Positions 27,425 through 40,182 are shown, counted from the stretch's first letter. The stretch is 64,000 nt of DNA from Gracilaria vermiculophylla (GCA_019155205.2 JAHNZQ020000049.1:1201155-1265154), one strand, 5' to 3'. The notes: generated from the sequence alone by a model not told the origin. Program-made: numbers and translations.

Positions 27425-28352
27425 CTTGCTGACCAAGAAGAGGAAGGGGGGTGGCGGAGCCGATCAGGGAGCAGCAGACCCTGCTGATGCATCCCCCGAC
27501 GGGCGCAGAGTGAATTTAAGGCGCAGTGCCCACAGCGCGCGCGCATCGACAGTTGGCCGACAGCGCACCGCCATGCACCGCCGAGAAGAGAAAATCGCGT
27601 CTGGCGGCCGTGGCGGCGCGGCTTTGCGCATCGCCAAGAACAGCGGGGGCACTCTCACCTCTTGCGATGCATCGGGAAGGCGGGCGTGGCGCCCAATGGT
27701 GCGGCTGGCCCGCGCGCCCAATGCCTCACGTGGCGGCGTGTAACACGTGCCGCCAATGCTGAGAGCATTGGTCGCGCGCCATTGCATGTCCACAGCGCGC
27801 GCGTCCACAGCGCGCGTCCACAGCGACTGTCCACAGCGCGCGTCCACCGCCATTGCTGCGCGGTTGTGACTCCAGCCGCAGGGACCGTCACGCCGCGTGT
27901 ATCGCCTTTGATAACTTGCACGGAAATGCGCGCGCGTCAGCACAATGTGCTTTGCGCCACGCGGCGCCTGCTGCATCGCGTGTTTTCTGCTTCCATAAGC
28001 GCTGCTCGCGCCTCATCGACGCGCCCGCGTCCTTCCAGTCGCCACTGCTCCATGCCTGGCCGTATGCTGCTCAGCCGTCGACGTTGCTGCTTGATTTGCA
28101 TTCGCTTTGTATTTATTAGCTTCGCAACCTTGAAGGCCGCAAAATGACCCGCATTGTTTCTTCGCCAACTTATGGCGCCCAAACCACCATTCGTTCATTC
28201 CACCACCTCGGACCTTTCAACGACTCATTCACTTCCCCATATAAAGGCATGTTTCGTCCTCCATATCCGCCCATGTCTCTCCCATCCTCGCAGTCCTCAC
28301 TGTCTTCCACTGCTCATTCACAATACTTCAGCAAGAACACCAGCCGTTCACA
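27425..28352. other. intergenic with CCACAGCGCGCG repeats
   Basis: Between Ctr (-) and the small secreted protein (+). At 27788-27850 the unit CCACAGCGCGCGT is repeated about four times, with a further CCCACAGCGCGCGCG near 27529. All long frames here look like CpG-driven chance frames. Confidence 0.55.
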
Positions 28353-28721
28353 ATGTCTCACGTCAGCAACACGCTCCTGCTTACCTTGCTGGCCTCTCTG
28401 TGGCTCACCACGTGCATGGCGTCGCCGCTGCCGACTTGTCCATGCCGCGAACAGCAAACGCAAAAGGTGTCCGTGTGTGCGCGCCCGCTTGGAGATCCGT
28501 CGTGGTGTGCGTTCCACATCTGCGCCCCGTCGTTCGAGTGCATCGATCTGGCTTGGTCAACGCACACGTGCGTTCGCACCACGACAGTCGGCACGTACCA
28601 ATGCCTGCTGTCCGAGACCGGCATGGTCGTCAAGCCGCGCCCGCACGAGGACACGCGGTGCAAGTGCGAGCACCTCGCCGACCGTATTGTGCACCACGTC
28701 ACGCCGCTCGTCACCAACTAG
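28353..28721 (+). CDS. small secreted Cys-rich protein, 122 aa
   Basis: The start ATG at 28353 opens a clear signal peptide (MSHVSNTLLLTLLASLWLTT..., cleavage expected after CMA near residue 23). The mature part has ten Cys (TCPC, VCA, WCAF, ICA, ECID, TCV, QCL, RCKC), an even number that would allow five disulfides, and no further membrane segment. I recognise no family. Small secreted disulfide-rich proteins act as wall proteins, inhibitors or signals in many eukaryotes; nothing here decides between these. The gene is the last one in the GC-rich half of the window. Confidence 0.65.
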   Translation: MSHVSNTLLLTLLASLWLTTCMASPLPTCPCREQQTQKVSVCARPLGDPSWCAFHICAPSFECIDLAWSTHTCVRTTTVGTYQCLLSETGMVVKPRPHEDTRCKCEHLADRIVHHVTPLVTN

Positions 28722-31700
28722 AGCTGCGCTGCAAACGGCGTCCACACGGTACGCTTCGAACGCCGCGATTGCGGAACTCTGCAACCGCGCGGAGACGCTG
28801 TTTCCATTAGGCGAAACAGCTTGTCGGAGACCATGTACACGTTCCGTCGAGTAGTAGCACAGCTTGATTTAAATTTTTGAGCAAATTTCGCTGCAAACCA
28901 CTGCGCCGCGTCGATACTTGTAAAAGATAAACCTGCGTACCCCTCTCCCCTGATCTTCCCATGTGCGCGCTGTTGCATGCACCCCAACCTGATCATGCGT
29001 TCTTTGCAGCTTTACACGACAAGCCAGTCTGTACCAATACGCAAGTGATATCAATGACAGTCTGTGTTGCCGCCGCTTCCGTCAGTTCTAAATGCACGTG
29101 TAACGTGACAGCACCTGATTCCACCCTTATTACAACTCCTAATTGGGGCGCCTTGATGATTGCAAACTTATTACATGTACCATTTCGTGTTGGAGAGTCA
29201 CAATGGAGTCAATCTCGTGCAGTCGTGGTTGTTATCGATCCACTTGCATTTGAACACCATCATGTGCTTGTTATCTCAACTTGAACACAAGCACTACAAG
29301 TGACTGTCAGCTTCAGGAGTTGATGACAAACACACCCTCATGACAAAGGAAATGAGTGGAATGGTCTCTCCTTTAATCGTCGCCATTCGATGTGTTGTAC
29401 AACAGCATCTTCGATCGGGAGAGAAGAAGATGTTGTGCTCAATCTGTACCACATAGACGCCAGCGAGGCCCCAATATGATGCAGACTCATCCTCTGCACT
29501 TTATTTTCGTTGTCAACTGTATGGCCACCTGATTTGGCACAGTTGGCGTTTCATGAATAGTATCAAAACGATCCAATTGAGAGAACAGCAATACAGGGAG
29601 GCGGTCTTAACCGCAAATGTGCCGTATCTTTCGCGGCGCTTTGCCAACTTTTTCGTGATTGGGGCAATTCCCATCGTACACGAACGACTTCTGGCGCTGG
29701 CGATGCATTACGTACATTTCATCTTGTCGAGATGTAGGCATTGTACTTGGTAAGCCGCCATGCTGTTGGTCGGTAAAAATGACTCATCAGAGCGGTTGTA
29801 CATCAAGGACCAATACCGCGTGTATTCGCTCGATGTACAAGCGAAGAGCTCGGCGTGCCCAGGAAAAGATTTCACGTGAGCCGTGAGTCTGTGCTACGTC
29901 CCAATCGCATATGGCGCTGTTGCCATAATCCGTGGCACCTCATTCAATAATTTATCTTGTTTGTGCACGTGTAAACAGGGCTTCTTTAACTTATTCACGC
30001 ATCAGTACTATCAAATCAAGGCACAACCTGCAGCGAGAAATGATCGTGTGGCTTATATAAGTTGTTGTGACAGGCTGGCATAAACGCTGTCACAATGGAG
30101 CTGAGGAATGCTCTCTCAAAAAGAATACACTGACTAATTTCAAAATACAGCTATGAAAGTAGGCTCCATCGGGCCGTTCTGTATGAATCCAGTGTGTACC
30201 TGGGGACCCCGTGGACCCGTAGCATCCGTTTCGCCTTCCAGCCCATGTGCCATCCATCACAGCGCTTCACCTCGCTATGCTGGCTTCGCTGTATAGATGA
30301 GCTACATCACTTCAAATCATGTCCAGTTCTAAGGCTTTGTACTAACGTCAACTAAAATGTCGTCCAGCAGCCAGCCAGCACAGAGGCAACATGTTGCACA
30401 GGTCAGCGATCAACAAGTTCATCAAAACAAAAGAAATCTTATGATTGAAAAGACATGATACCCGAGTTATACCCATGGAACTCAGACTTCTATTTCTTCT
30501 TACACTGGCCAGCCAACAAGCATTAACATAATTGTCGCTCTCGTCCATTACTCCTCCATAAAAAGACCACGAACGGAGCATCGGCTCACCATGCGCAGTA
30601 AATCCCACAGTTACTGATAACATCGCTTTGTTCTATAATGAATATTTCATCCAATGGAAGCCTTCCAGGATAAGTACATTCGACCCCTTAACTTACTCAT
30701 GCAATCTACTCAATCGCTCGGTTCCACGTCAAAATCTTGGATTCTCACCGTCATTCGGTGCATGCCGCCCAACAGAGCTCTTTGTGCACTCGAGAGGAAT
30801 TCTGTAAGAAGATTACACAAATCTGATGTCAATATATTTGCCATGGTATTTCTCTGACCCCTTTCAGGCTTTCAGAAATCACTTTTTTGTTGTAGATTCA
30901 TTCATGCTGAACTAAAGATCGACGTTACTCTTTCTAAACATGCATGCTTTTGAATCATTGCAACATCTACGTGAAAACGATTAGAAATGATCAAATAATT
31001 GGATTCTATGTCTTTCAGGGTTTGATGGATGCGGTCAAGCAGGACGCAACATTGTCCAATTATATTTAACACTTGGGGCTTGCGTATTACTTTGGAATTG
31101 GTGAGAGATTTTTGCCTTGAGCTGAACTTTTTGTCTACGACAACACTGCTCAAAATTCAACTCTTCTTTTGTTACACGGGAAGAAACACAAAAGTTGAAA
31201 CCAAGCAGATCAGTGAACTGAGATTTTCATGTACTGCTTTACAATAAACCATGCTTATACACATGGAAAACAGCTTGGACAATCCGTTATTTGCTAGAAA
31301 GCTACCAATAATCATGGTGAGACTCGCAAAGCTAACTTCAGTCGCCACAGTTATTTATCTTTTGTCCAGTGTATCATCATTTGGAACGGTTTCAGCAGAT
31401 ATTCTGCTACTTCTCTGTTCAATTGATACTACTGGAGTGAGATGGTCATGAAGAAGGGTTTTGGAGAACAATTTCGAAATGGCTGCTTCTAGTTCAATCT
31501 CTCACTGTCGCCTTTCTGTAAAAGTTCCTGATCTTTGGAGAATGCAAAAGTGTAACACTGGAAAGCGGAAGATGTGCCAAGAAGAATAACTTAGCTGATT
31601 CTCAAGAAGGAACATCAGACCGGGAGACTTTAATTGTAGAAAAGGTGCTACGGACGCTAGTCTACATTGTACTGACACTGCACTCTAAGAGACAAGACGC

Positions 31701-34700
31701 GAAGATCACCTAGCTTGTAGACGGTCTTCATGGATCTCCGCGGCCCAACATGTAAGACTGTGTTACACAAAGGTCAAAGAATGTGCGAATTGCGATGATG
31801 GGAATTCGAAAACCACTTCTTATGCTCTTTCAATTTCTCGTCTCAGTATCTAAATATGATTTTGTGTCGAATGAATCATGCAGACCTGATGAACATTCAG
31901 CGTTGCGATCCATGAACATTATTATTATAATGGATAGTTCATTGATACAATCTTCAGTAGCAGTCTCCAAAGCAATACCTAGCAATGAAACACATGATGT
32001 TCTCGACATCAAATCGAAACATGCTCTTGCCAGATGCACATTCATCTGTAGATGGTCAACATCCTCGTCATCGGGATCAGGATCAATAATTTGCGAGTCA
32101 TTTTGGAAAACTGAATGCGTGAAAACTTAAACTTCGTATATTGAGAGGCGTGGGCTATTGACATCTTATCGTTCAAGTACCATGAAGTCCCATTGATGTG
32201 TTCTTTGAGGTACATGGTTCACTTTTTTCCTGCCTGCATCAAGAAGTTCAATCATTACATACCTTCAAAATCGGTTGACCCTATCTCCTCTTCCATAAAG
32301 TTTTCCATCCGGGTAACATCCGGCATTCAAAAAAGCTTTTGTGGCTATGATGTATAAGTTTTAAGAAAATGATGAGAGAAAGTACCACCCAACGCAACTC
32401 GACATTGATTCTCCTAAAAGAAGTACATGGAGCCAAACGTTTGAGTACTTGATAAACAGAAGCAAAACGAGGTTCAAGCGAAATCCTTTTTTTTTATTGT
32501 GCAGGTGAAGCGAATGAGATTAGCGGTTTAAAAAATTCCAGCATGCATGTGAATCTGAATGGGAAATGTATCGTGTGCAATACAAAGAGATAACGATCAA
32601 ACAAACCACTCTCAGAAACGCTCGAAACACCGCTTCCTTCGCGATCCGGTACACACAGTAAAAAAACACATCGTTGTTGTTGACGTGGTAAAGAGTTAGA
32701 TTGCACTTACACATTTTCTTGATTTTCCAAGCGACGGCTGCAAAGAAGACCTTGAGCAGCAGCGGTACCCATCTCCATGGGTTCGGGTTTCCCCCGGGGT
32801 TCGTAAAATATCTTTAGTCCAATTCATGAATTTGTGTGAGCTAAACATTGACTCTATGAAAGCAAGTGCTGCCTTGGAACACAGTCTCAAGATTCCTGAC
32901 ACTAGCAAGAAAGGCCAAAGGTTCACGGCGGTCAATTTCTCTTCATGCGCAATGTTCTCGATGTCTAAGGTGCCTTTCAAATGCCAGATGCTCATAGATA
33001 TACGTGATGTTCCCGAGAATTATGATGTCCTCCCTCTGGGACGTCTTCGACGATGAAGACTAGAAAATCTAAAGCATAGCTGGGACTGTTCAGTTGGTCT
33101 CTAGTGGGGCTGGAATACAGTCGAAACCGAGATTTTCTACTCTTCGCTTCTGATTCTAGCTGTGTACGGTTTTGGGGCTTTGAATCATGACAATGGCGCC
33201 ATTTCGGGTATGTCACAAATGAATACGTACGATTGAATCCAATAAAATAGCGTGTCATATGTGCAGGAAGAAGAGCGGACGATGTGGCAATGTTCGTGTT
33301 TCATATGGCGATTTCTGTAGCTGATGAAAGGAATGATGACGCCGTCTGTGCAGTTTTCATCTCAAATGATCTCACTCACTCTGTCTTCTTCGTGTCTTGA
33401 TCACGAGCGCATTGGCAACGAGCAAGTATATAATGAAACCTTTCCTTTCCAAGACATAGAGTCGTACCGCGATCACAGATCTCTTCTGCGTTTTGGCTGG
33501 CGTTGATCCATAAACAATTTTGGTTCAAACACAGTCTTGAATGTCCACATTAGATATAAATATCCAGCATCACGGCTTAGAAGCTTTAGATCTAATCCTA
33601 CTTTTAATATTGATACGAGACAGTTTAATTTCTCATTCTGCTTTTGCGGCTAAATGCTGAGGCTCAGTCTTGATGCTGCCCGATGATCTGCTCTATGTGG
33701 GGTATCTATTTGAATAAATCTTTTAAAAGCGTAATTCGTATGGGCCGCAGGTGAAGGCTATTGGAATCTTTTCTTAACGAATTGTAGCTACTTGGATCCT
33801 TAAATCTGTGAAGGCTGCATCTTCTGATTGAATTGCACTGATGACACGAAAAACTCAGAACTATTCAGCTCTGCACAAAAGGCGAGCCTTCTCATTTTCT
33901 CTCAAGCACTTGAATGTCTTATCTTGAAACTTTACTCTCAAAGGTTCAGTGATATTGTGTTTGGTATATTTCCATTGAAAAGTTGGAGGATGATCGAATG
34001 CCTTTAACTTCCTGAAGTTTGATTCATGGGACTTACTTTTAAACATGCAGGTATTTCAGAGCTTAAATAGCTGCAATATCCTTCTAAAGACTTCGAATTT
34101 AGATGAAAGTTTTCCATGGACTGCAAACAGTGCAGTTTCCCATTCCAAAAAAGTTTGTGTGAGCATATACATGTTCGATATCTTAAGTGAAAACTGGAAA
34201 AGCATCACAACAATCCAGAAAGGTTTTCGCATTGGCATATTGCACGATAAACATTTCCAAATGAAACACAAAAGTGCGAAATGGCTGCGTTATTGATCAG
34301 CTTGGAGAAAGTGTGGGAAAGTTGACGTCCTCTCATTATTTTCAAAACTTTTCTCTTTTCAAACCAGATAGCTGCATTAAAAATAATGCTCTCGAAGTTC
34401 TCCTGCCTCTTCTGCCGAGATAAACATGCCGATTCCTATGGTAATCTTTGCATATGAATATACTACATTTATTCTCTTGTATTGGGCAGCCCCAGCCTTT
34501 TTTATCGAAAAATTTTGTCGCATGCCTTCTTCACCTGCCGTCTCGCGTGGCCGATCTCAAATAATTTGAGAAGAAACGAGAGAGGTGAAAAACATGAGAG
34601 AGAGCGGCAGGAAAATCCTATCATCGAGGAAGGTTTATAAGTGATATCCGAACAGATCGAGTCTTCGATAAGTGCCCAATTCTGTCTTTCTGCCCAGACC

Positions 34701-34933
34701 AAAAGTATATTCAAAGCCCTTTGGATCCTTCTTCTTCGATAAGCATTCTATAGTATGTGGCTGACTTTGTTTCGATATCTATTGTATCTTTTTGAATGGA
34801 TTGCAGCTATCGTTGTGTGGGGCGGTACAGGTACGCTTTCATCACGCTCTCGCGCTTTACTTCCGTTGCTGACGTAGTTCCGTTGTAAGCCGACAAACTA
34901 AATCCGACCGAGAGCTGCTACTTCGGGAACAGG
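28722..34933. other. 6.2-kb gene-poor region
   Basis: Composition falls towards AT from here. I found no recognisable protein, tRNA or snRNA. Weak frames exist, for example plus-strand 28961-29284 (107 codons, ATG start), plus-strand 31783-32130 and minus-strand 33861-34046, none with family likeness. An intron-rich gene of an unknown family could still hide here. Confidence 0.4.
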
Positions 34934-35245
34934 ATGAATTGCAATGCCATTATTTTCTTTGGCGTGACGGGTTGGATATTGCTCAGCATCGTGATCGGTA
35001 TGGCATTGTTCTTCGATATACTTGGCAAGTATGAAATTCCTCCACCCATGGAGGCCAGCATAATGTTCGGCCTTGCTCTCGGCTGGTTGTTGATCGCGAT
35101 CATCGCATCGGTGGGGAATCCGATCAAAAAGGTGGACGAAGGAACAGCGGTTCTGGGGTTTGCTTGGCTCAACTCGATTACACATTTGGTCAGTGCAGCG
35201 TTGATTACTTTGAAAGACAGGTGGCAAAACCCTTTATACATTTAA
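34934..35245 (+). CDS. small membrane protein, 103 aa, unknown family
   Basis: The frame begins at ATG 34934 and shows three hydrophobic segments: about 5-28 (IIFFGVTGWILLSIVIGMAL), 42-62 (IMFGLALGWLLIAIIASVG) and 73-93 (VLGFAWLNSITHLVSAALIT), ending in a short polar tail. This orderly membrane pattern in otherwise frame-poor DNA argues for a real gene. An upstream TGACGTAG element lies near 34870. I do not recognise the family; it resembles small ER or vacuolar accessory subunits only in general layout. Confidence 0.5.
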   Translation: MNCNAIIFFGVTGWILLSIVIGMALFFDILGKYEIPPPMEASIMFGLALGWLLIAIIASVGNPIKKVDEGTAVLGFAWLNSITHLVSAALITLKDRWQNPLYI

Positions 35246-35703
35246 AACGCGCTTTCCTGCCAGTTTGATGAAAAGCCTGAGATGGACTACAAGCAAAGAA
35301 ATCGAAACAAAAAAAGGACCACCGGAAAGATTGCAAAAGAATACGAAATACCAAGGATCGTTTACTTATTGGTATTTCATTAAAGACAATCGAAAAAGTG
35401 AAGTGGATTTCAAGAACTAAGTTCTATGTGTGTCCAGAGGATTCTCAGTGAGAGGTCTATGATGTCATAACTTTTTTTTCTCGTAGATATGATAAATGTA
35501 CAACAGGAAGGTAGTTGTGTATTGTTGATTTCACGAGTACTTTTCGCGCGAGAAAAAGGAAAGTTTGACGGAAGAAGTAGCGTACTTTATCACTTGTAAC
35601 AGAGATGATAAAAAACACCTAAGAAAACAGTAGACTAGTATTGTTGTGAAAACGAAGAGTTATCTCTAGATACAATCGAGCAATAATACAGCCACAGAGA
35701 TTT
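35246..35703. other. AT-rich spacer
   Basis: About 460 bp separating the convergent small membrane protein and cyclin genes. No gene is seen; it likely contains both 3' UTRs. Confidence 0.6.
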
Positions 35704-36354
35704 CTATGGGTTGCGCGCCGATCGGTGACATCGTAATCCATCGAGTTGCATACTTCCTTTCTCACTGAAACGGGCCAAACCTCTGAGATACTGCATATTA
35801 GTGGGAGTACGAGGAATGCAGACTAGTGGAACAAACAACTCCAACTGGGCATGGTACGTTCCGTAGAGTGTTGGACTAACAAAGCCTTCAAATTCAATGC
35901 ACTCAAAGAAGACTATTTCAAGGGTATTCATTTCAGCCGCAGAGGCAGCGCCACCCACTCTAGCATAGTGCGAAGACGTGCTTACAACATCTTCAGTACT
36001 CTTAATGGCAACAACAAGTGCAGAAATAATTATTCTGTGCATGGAAAACGGGTTGAAGGGAGCAGCACCGGAGACAAGGAATCGATCGATGTAGATGAGC
36101 ATGAGAACAAAGGCGGACTTCGAACAAGAAGCAAATCTGAAAAGGCGTTCAAGATAGTCATACGTTGATATGTCTGGCTCTTCCACACAGAAAAAGACGG
36201 AAAGGGGCTCACATGTGGAGGGAAATGCAAAGGGATCCAAATTCACCCGAAGTTCAAGAGCTGTGCTCAATGCGGCGAGGAAGAGAACGTCACTGTCCCC
36301 CAAAGCTGGAGTCCTTGTTTGGGGGGAGAGGATTTGGGGATTGGTGGTATCCAT
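35704..36354 (-). CDS. P/U-type (PHO80-like) cyclin, 216 aa
   Basis: Regulatory subunit of a PHO85/CDKA-like kinase, linked in yeast to phosphate signalling and cell-cycle control. The cyclin box is clear: ISTYDYLERLFRFASCS, then VLMLIYIDRFLVS, then FNPFSMHRIIISALVVAIK and SEMNTLE-type AAEMNTLEIVFFECIEFE. The order and wording match plant CYCU/CYCP and fungal PHO80 cyclins. I chose the ATG at 36354 (MDTTNPQIL), which gives the usual length of about 200 aa. An in-frame ATG at 36525 would add 57 residues without family likeness. The gene diverges from MYB-2. Confidence 0.88.
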   Translation of the reverse strand: MDTTNPQILSPQTRTPALGDSDVLFLAALSTALELRVNLDPFAFPSTCEPLSVFFCVEEPDISTYDYLERLFRFASCSKSAFVLMLIYIDRFLVSGAAPFNPFSMHRIIISALVVAIKSTEDVVSTSSHYARVGGAASAAEMNTLEIVFFECIEFEGFVSPTLYGTYHAQLELFVPLVCIPRTPTNMQYLRGLARFSEKGSMQLDGLRCHRSARNP

Positions 36355-37347
36355 GTAGAGTGCCGCCGTGCGAGGAGCTTGACTTGATCGTATGAACCAG
36401 CGGGATATGGTTGGACTTGGTCGTATCAGGTAGACGAGGGTGGATGATTCGACCTTGCGCAAAAAGGGCCACTTTTGTTTTATCCACTCTAAAACTGCAT
36501 GGGCGTTACGAGGGTGACGTCTCATGTTGTACCAGACAGCAAGGCGGCAAACGCATAGTCATATGTGACAGACACCGTTAGATGCGACGCACACCTCTCG
36601 TCTGTGACACATTGACGTTTAAGGGCGTAAACAAGGTGCTCGACAAAATCGTCAACAAGCTGTAACACCGCCGAAAAGCGCTCTACGGTGCAAGGAGTGC
36701 CCTGTCATGAGCTCGAAAGCTGTTTACAAGTCTCAGAGCTGACTTCCACGGATGCGTCTGACTTTCTCCTTGACGAGCGTTGATTGGTTGGGTCGTCGTA
36801 CACGACGATGACTGTAGATCATGATTGCAACATGAACGGATAAATTGAATTTTGTTACACGCACAGTTTACACACTTAATCATGGCTGCTGCCACGTAAT
36901 ACAGTGGGCCACGCATCCAGCGGCACACGTAGAGGCACGCGCCACACACGAGCGCGTTGGCTTCGCGCTGCGCACACATGCGTGACAGCTGCGCCGCGCG
37001 CTCGCCCGCCCGTGGCACGCATAGACCCTGGCGCCCGCGATGCCTTCATTTTCCAGCTTGCAACCCGCGCCATCTCCACCGGCGCCCTGCATTACCTCTG
37101 CCGTCGTCCAGGCAGCACCAAAGCCATGCATCGACAGCGTTTTCTTCCTTCCGCATCTCATTTTAACGCCCTGCCGCCTTCGCGCCACCATCGCATCTCC
37201 GTTCAGGCGCTCACCGATGCCTGCGTCCCCCAGAAGATGCTTCAATGCCCACCCGTTCCTTATTCTTCGTCACAATTTCCACACTCCATTCAAACACTTC
37301 CTTATGAGCCTTTTCGCCATAGAACTTGTCTTACCTTTGACACAACC
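36355..37347. promoter_or_regulatory. spacer between divergent cyclin and MYB-2 genes
   Basis: Upstream regions of both genes. In-frame ATGs for MYB-2 occur at 37126 and 37237, so part of this stretch could be coding. The 36900-37090 part is CpG-rich. Confidence 0.4.
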
Positions 37348-37423
37348 ATGTCGCATTCGCATCTGCCGTCGCCGCCGCCGCCGCCGCCGCCGCCACCGCC
37401 GCCGCCGCCTCCGCCGCCTCCGC

Positions 37424-37454
<31 letters not shown>

Positions 37455-38142
37455 ACCGCCACCACCTTTGTATTCGTTGCCACTACCTGCTCTTTGTCCC
37501 ACACCAATACCGCTTGAATTACCCTCTGCGTATTCTTTCGCGCCAAACTACGTCTTTCCTCCGAGCACAACGTCTTATGCAGCGGCGCCACCTTCTGCCG
37601 GACACCATTCAATATTATCTGGATCTCCACGACACACATCTGAATGGCGCACACCTTCGCTGCCTTCCATCCATTTCTATGGTACACCCTACTCTATTTC
37701 AAAAGGTCCCCGGAAGAGGGGAACGGTCAAGCGCCTGTGGACTCCACACGAAGACGATCGACTTCGCCGGCTCGCGAGACTGCGTCCCGAAAACTGGAAT
37801 GTAATCGCTGAGTCACTTCCCGGTCGCACTGGAAAGCAATGTCGAGAGAGATGGCTCAATCACTTGCAGGAAGGTATGCGAAACCAAGTCTCCTTCTTCT
37901 TTAAAAGCACAAAATATATATAATTAGCGGCATCTATCTAACTGACTCTTCTATTGTCTTGCATAGGGATTCGAAAGGGATTCTGGACTGCCAGAGAAGA
38001 TGAAATTATCATTCAGGAACAGGCGCGGCGCGGAAATCGATGGAGCGACATTGCGCGCCTTCTGCCTGGACGCAGCGACAATGCTGTCAAGAATCGCTTC
38101 AATGCAACGCTCAAAAAGCAATATGTTCGCTATCCATACTAA
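37348..38142 (+). CDS. R2R3-type MYB transcription factor, spliced (MYB-2)
   Basis: Nuclear DNA-binding protein. Coding exons are 37348-37873 and 37967-38142. R2 (KRLWTPHEDDRLRRLARLRP...) ends RTGKQCRERWLNHLQE; R3 (RKGFWTAREDEIII...) ends RSDNAVKNRFNATLKKQ. Splicing inside the Gly codon between the repeats gives HLQEGIRKGFW, the expected R2-R3 linker. The N-terminus has 32 consecutive prolines (37372-37467), followed by a Pro/Ser/Tyr-rich stretch. The start at 37348 (ACAACCATG) has A at -3; earlier in-frame ATGs at 37237 and 37126 are possible. The protein stops soon after R3, so any transactivation region must be N-terminal. The R2-R3 core resembles that of MYB-1, but MYB-1 has no intron there. 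Confidence 0.9.
37372..37467. repeat. (CCN)32 trinucleotide repeat coding for 32 prolines
   Basis: 96 bp of CCG with interspersed CCT and CCA, in frame in MYB-2. The interruptions suggest it is older than a pure slippage expansion. On the other strand it yields a meaningless poly-Gly frame. Confidence 0.95.
37874..37966 (+). other. intron of MYB-2 (93 bp)
   Basis: Starts GTATGC, ends GCATAG, phase 1. Candidate branch site CTAACTGAC at about 37938-37946, roughly 20-25 nt before the acceptor. Retention gives a stop at 37921-37923 and a protein lacking R3. Confidence 0.9.
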
Positions 38143-40182
38143 TAGGCTATTGTAAACTTTTTAGTTGTAGTTTGTATTTGAGAAGAATTCGACTATGCCA
38201 TTGGTAAAAGCTAGTGCTATGTGAACGATGCACGCACATAAAAAAGCTTGCTTGTAACGGATACAGTTGAAAACCTCCTGCGCTACACTCTTGTGGCGCT
38301 GCTTGTTCCTCCATCGCGTGCGCGCTATGCCGCAGCCGGCAGGCTGCACTGGCAGCACGTTGAAATAAGGGCTGCTGAGCGCACGGTTAGCAGTCTGTTG
38401 AGGAGTCCAGCCCACGAAGCACGTCAATCTCAAAAAAGAGGTGTACTGTTCGGGCCAGCACCGTTTGCAGCAAACGCCCTAGCTGGACTCTGGGCACGAA
38501 AATATTGGCCAGTCCGCCTCCATGTCAGAACTTGATAGGGAGCAAGCGTGACAGCTTCTGCAGAGTCGCTGCAGGAAGAATGATCAATAGTTGAGCGAAA
38601 AAAGCCGCGCCACGAGCCAAGCACGTGAAACGTCGTGATATGTGTCTTCTCGCCTTCGGCGGCCGGAGCTCCGAGGGCGAAAGGGGTGTGCGGTCGATCG
38701 ACGTTGAGTGCCCATGGCCGCAACGCAGCGGCGATGTTGGGCGGGAGCGTGACGACGGGCGATTTTTTTTTCATTCTTTTTTGTTCATGGTTCTGTCGTG
38801 ACGCGCATCACGCGCACGCGCGCACGTGAATGATTCCGTGCTCCTGCTGCGCGGGCTGTTCTCGCCCTTCTTTAACCGACTGCTGCGCATTGGAGCAACG
38901 TCCCCAATGTGCGGAAGTACTTGAATCACAAAATCTCGCCAGAGCAAACGCAATACCCTGTCAATACGCCTCTTTCAGTCCCACTTGCCCGTACAAACCC
39001 CCCTCGCCAACGGTTTGTACAACCGCGGCTGTTGTCGTGCTGTGCCCACAGCACCCAATCTAGAGTGGTACAGCATCATCTGCCCAAAAACCAGTGGCTT
39101 ACATAGACGCATGTGAAGAAACCGACTGCAACGGTGCCGCAGTCCTACACGTATCTTCCTCAGCCACGTACAGTCAGTGTCTCATTCTTTTCTGGTATTC
39201 GGTCCAACGGAAACGGACCTTCCAACACGTGCGCCATGCGCATCCGATAAAAGTGAATCAGTTGAGATACGAGAGATAATTTTTGGGTCACTGCTTACGG
39301 AACTCTTCCTATCTCGCAAGTGACCGCACTCTCGAACATGCCACCCGCGCTAATTGCTTCCAAACAATCTCAGCCAGCCGTTCCGCGATGTGAAAGAAAC
39401 AGCAAAGATTCCCTCCCATCGGAAGACAGACAAGAAATCCGCCTCTCGAGCGCCAAGAAGCAGATACCATCGTGACCTCGGACATGAGCGAGCCACCGCA
39501 CTTTCCCCAGACTGCTGTGATCATTTGTCTCACACGAGTCAACGCTGCATGTTTTGTTTGCCACGTGTTTCCATAGCCACGTTTCGCATTGCCAAGCACC
39601 TTGCCAGCAGTGCGCACGCTAATCACACTTGAAAACGTTTGCAAGCAGCAGGAGTAGTTGAATTATAAACGCACATTTATTATATGAAATTCAAAAACAG
39701 GAACTGTGCACCTAAATCAAATTTATTGTACATTAATTCGAAAACGTGGGATAACGTTGTCTTTTGCACTCAAAGCAAAAGCAAAAATTTTCTCATGAAC
39801 CTTTTCATAGACTTCCTTGCTATTTTATAATTATATTCTGCCGTTGATTTGTTCAAATTGTTTTATTCGTGAACAAAATAAGTAAAACGTTTTAAATAGC
39901 TTGACCATATTTATTCCCATAACTGTTCCAGTTTTTTATAGCATTGTTCTTATATTTTAACCCTCTGAACTAAGTAGAATTGCGCATCAATAATTTGAAG
40001 TATAACTGATTTAATTATTTATCTACTTCTTCATAGGTATTTATTTTTGGGACGGTTGGTCTAATACAATATTTAAATGAGCCAGAAAAAACCACAATAA
40101 TGCAGTTTTCCGAAGTTTTCCACGAGCACTTGCATGCGTAATGGACATTAAAACCATATTTCATTCAGAAATATATGATAAG
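38143..40182. other. intergenic, mixed composition
   Basis: No supported gene. A 77-codon frame from ATG 38830 is strikingly Cys-rich (CSCCAGC, DCCALEQ) but unlike any family. A plus-strand frame at 39354-39632 contains CC...RCMFC and is also unrecognised. From 39660 the DNA is strongly AT-rich up to the left LTR. Confidence 0.4.

Noticed and set aside
32770..32810. GGGTTCGGGTTTCCC, which looks like a tRNA T-arm
   Set aside because: I could not fold acceptor, D and anticodon arms around it at the right distances.
37302..37502. Poly-Gly frame on the minus strand
   Set aside because: It is only the complement of the poly-proline repeat of MYB-2.
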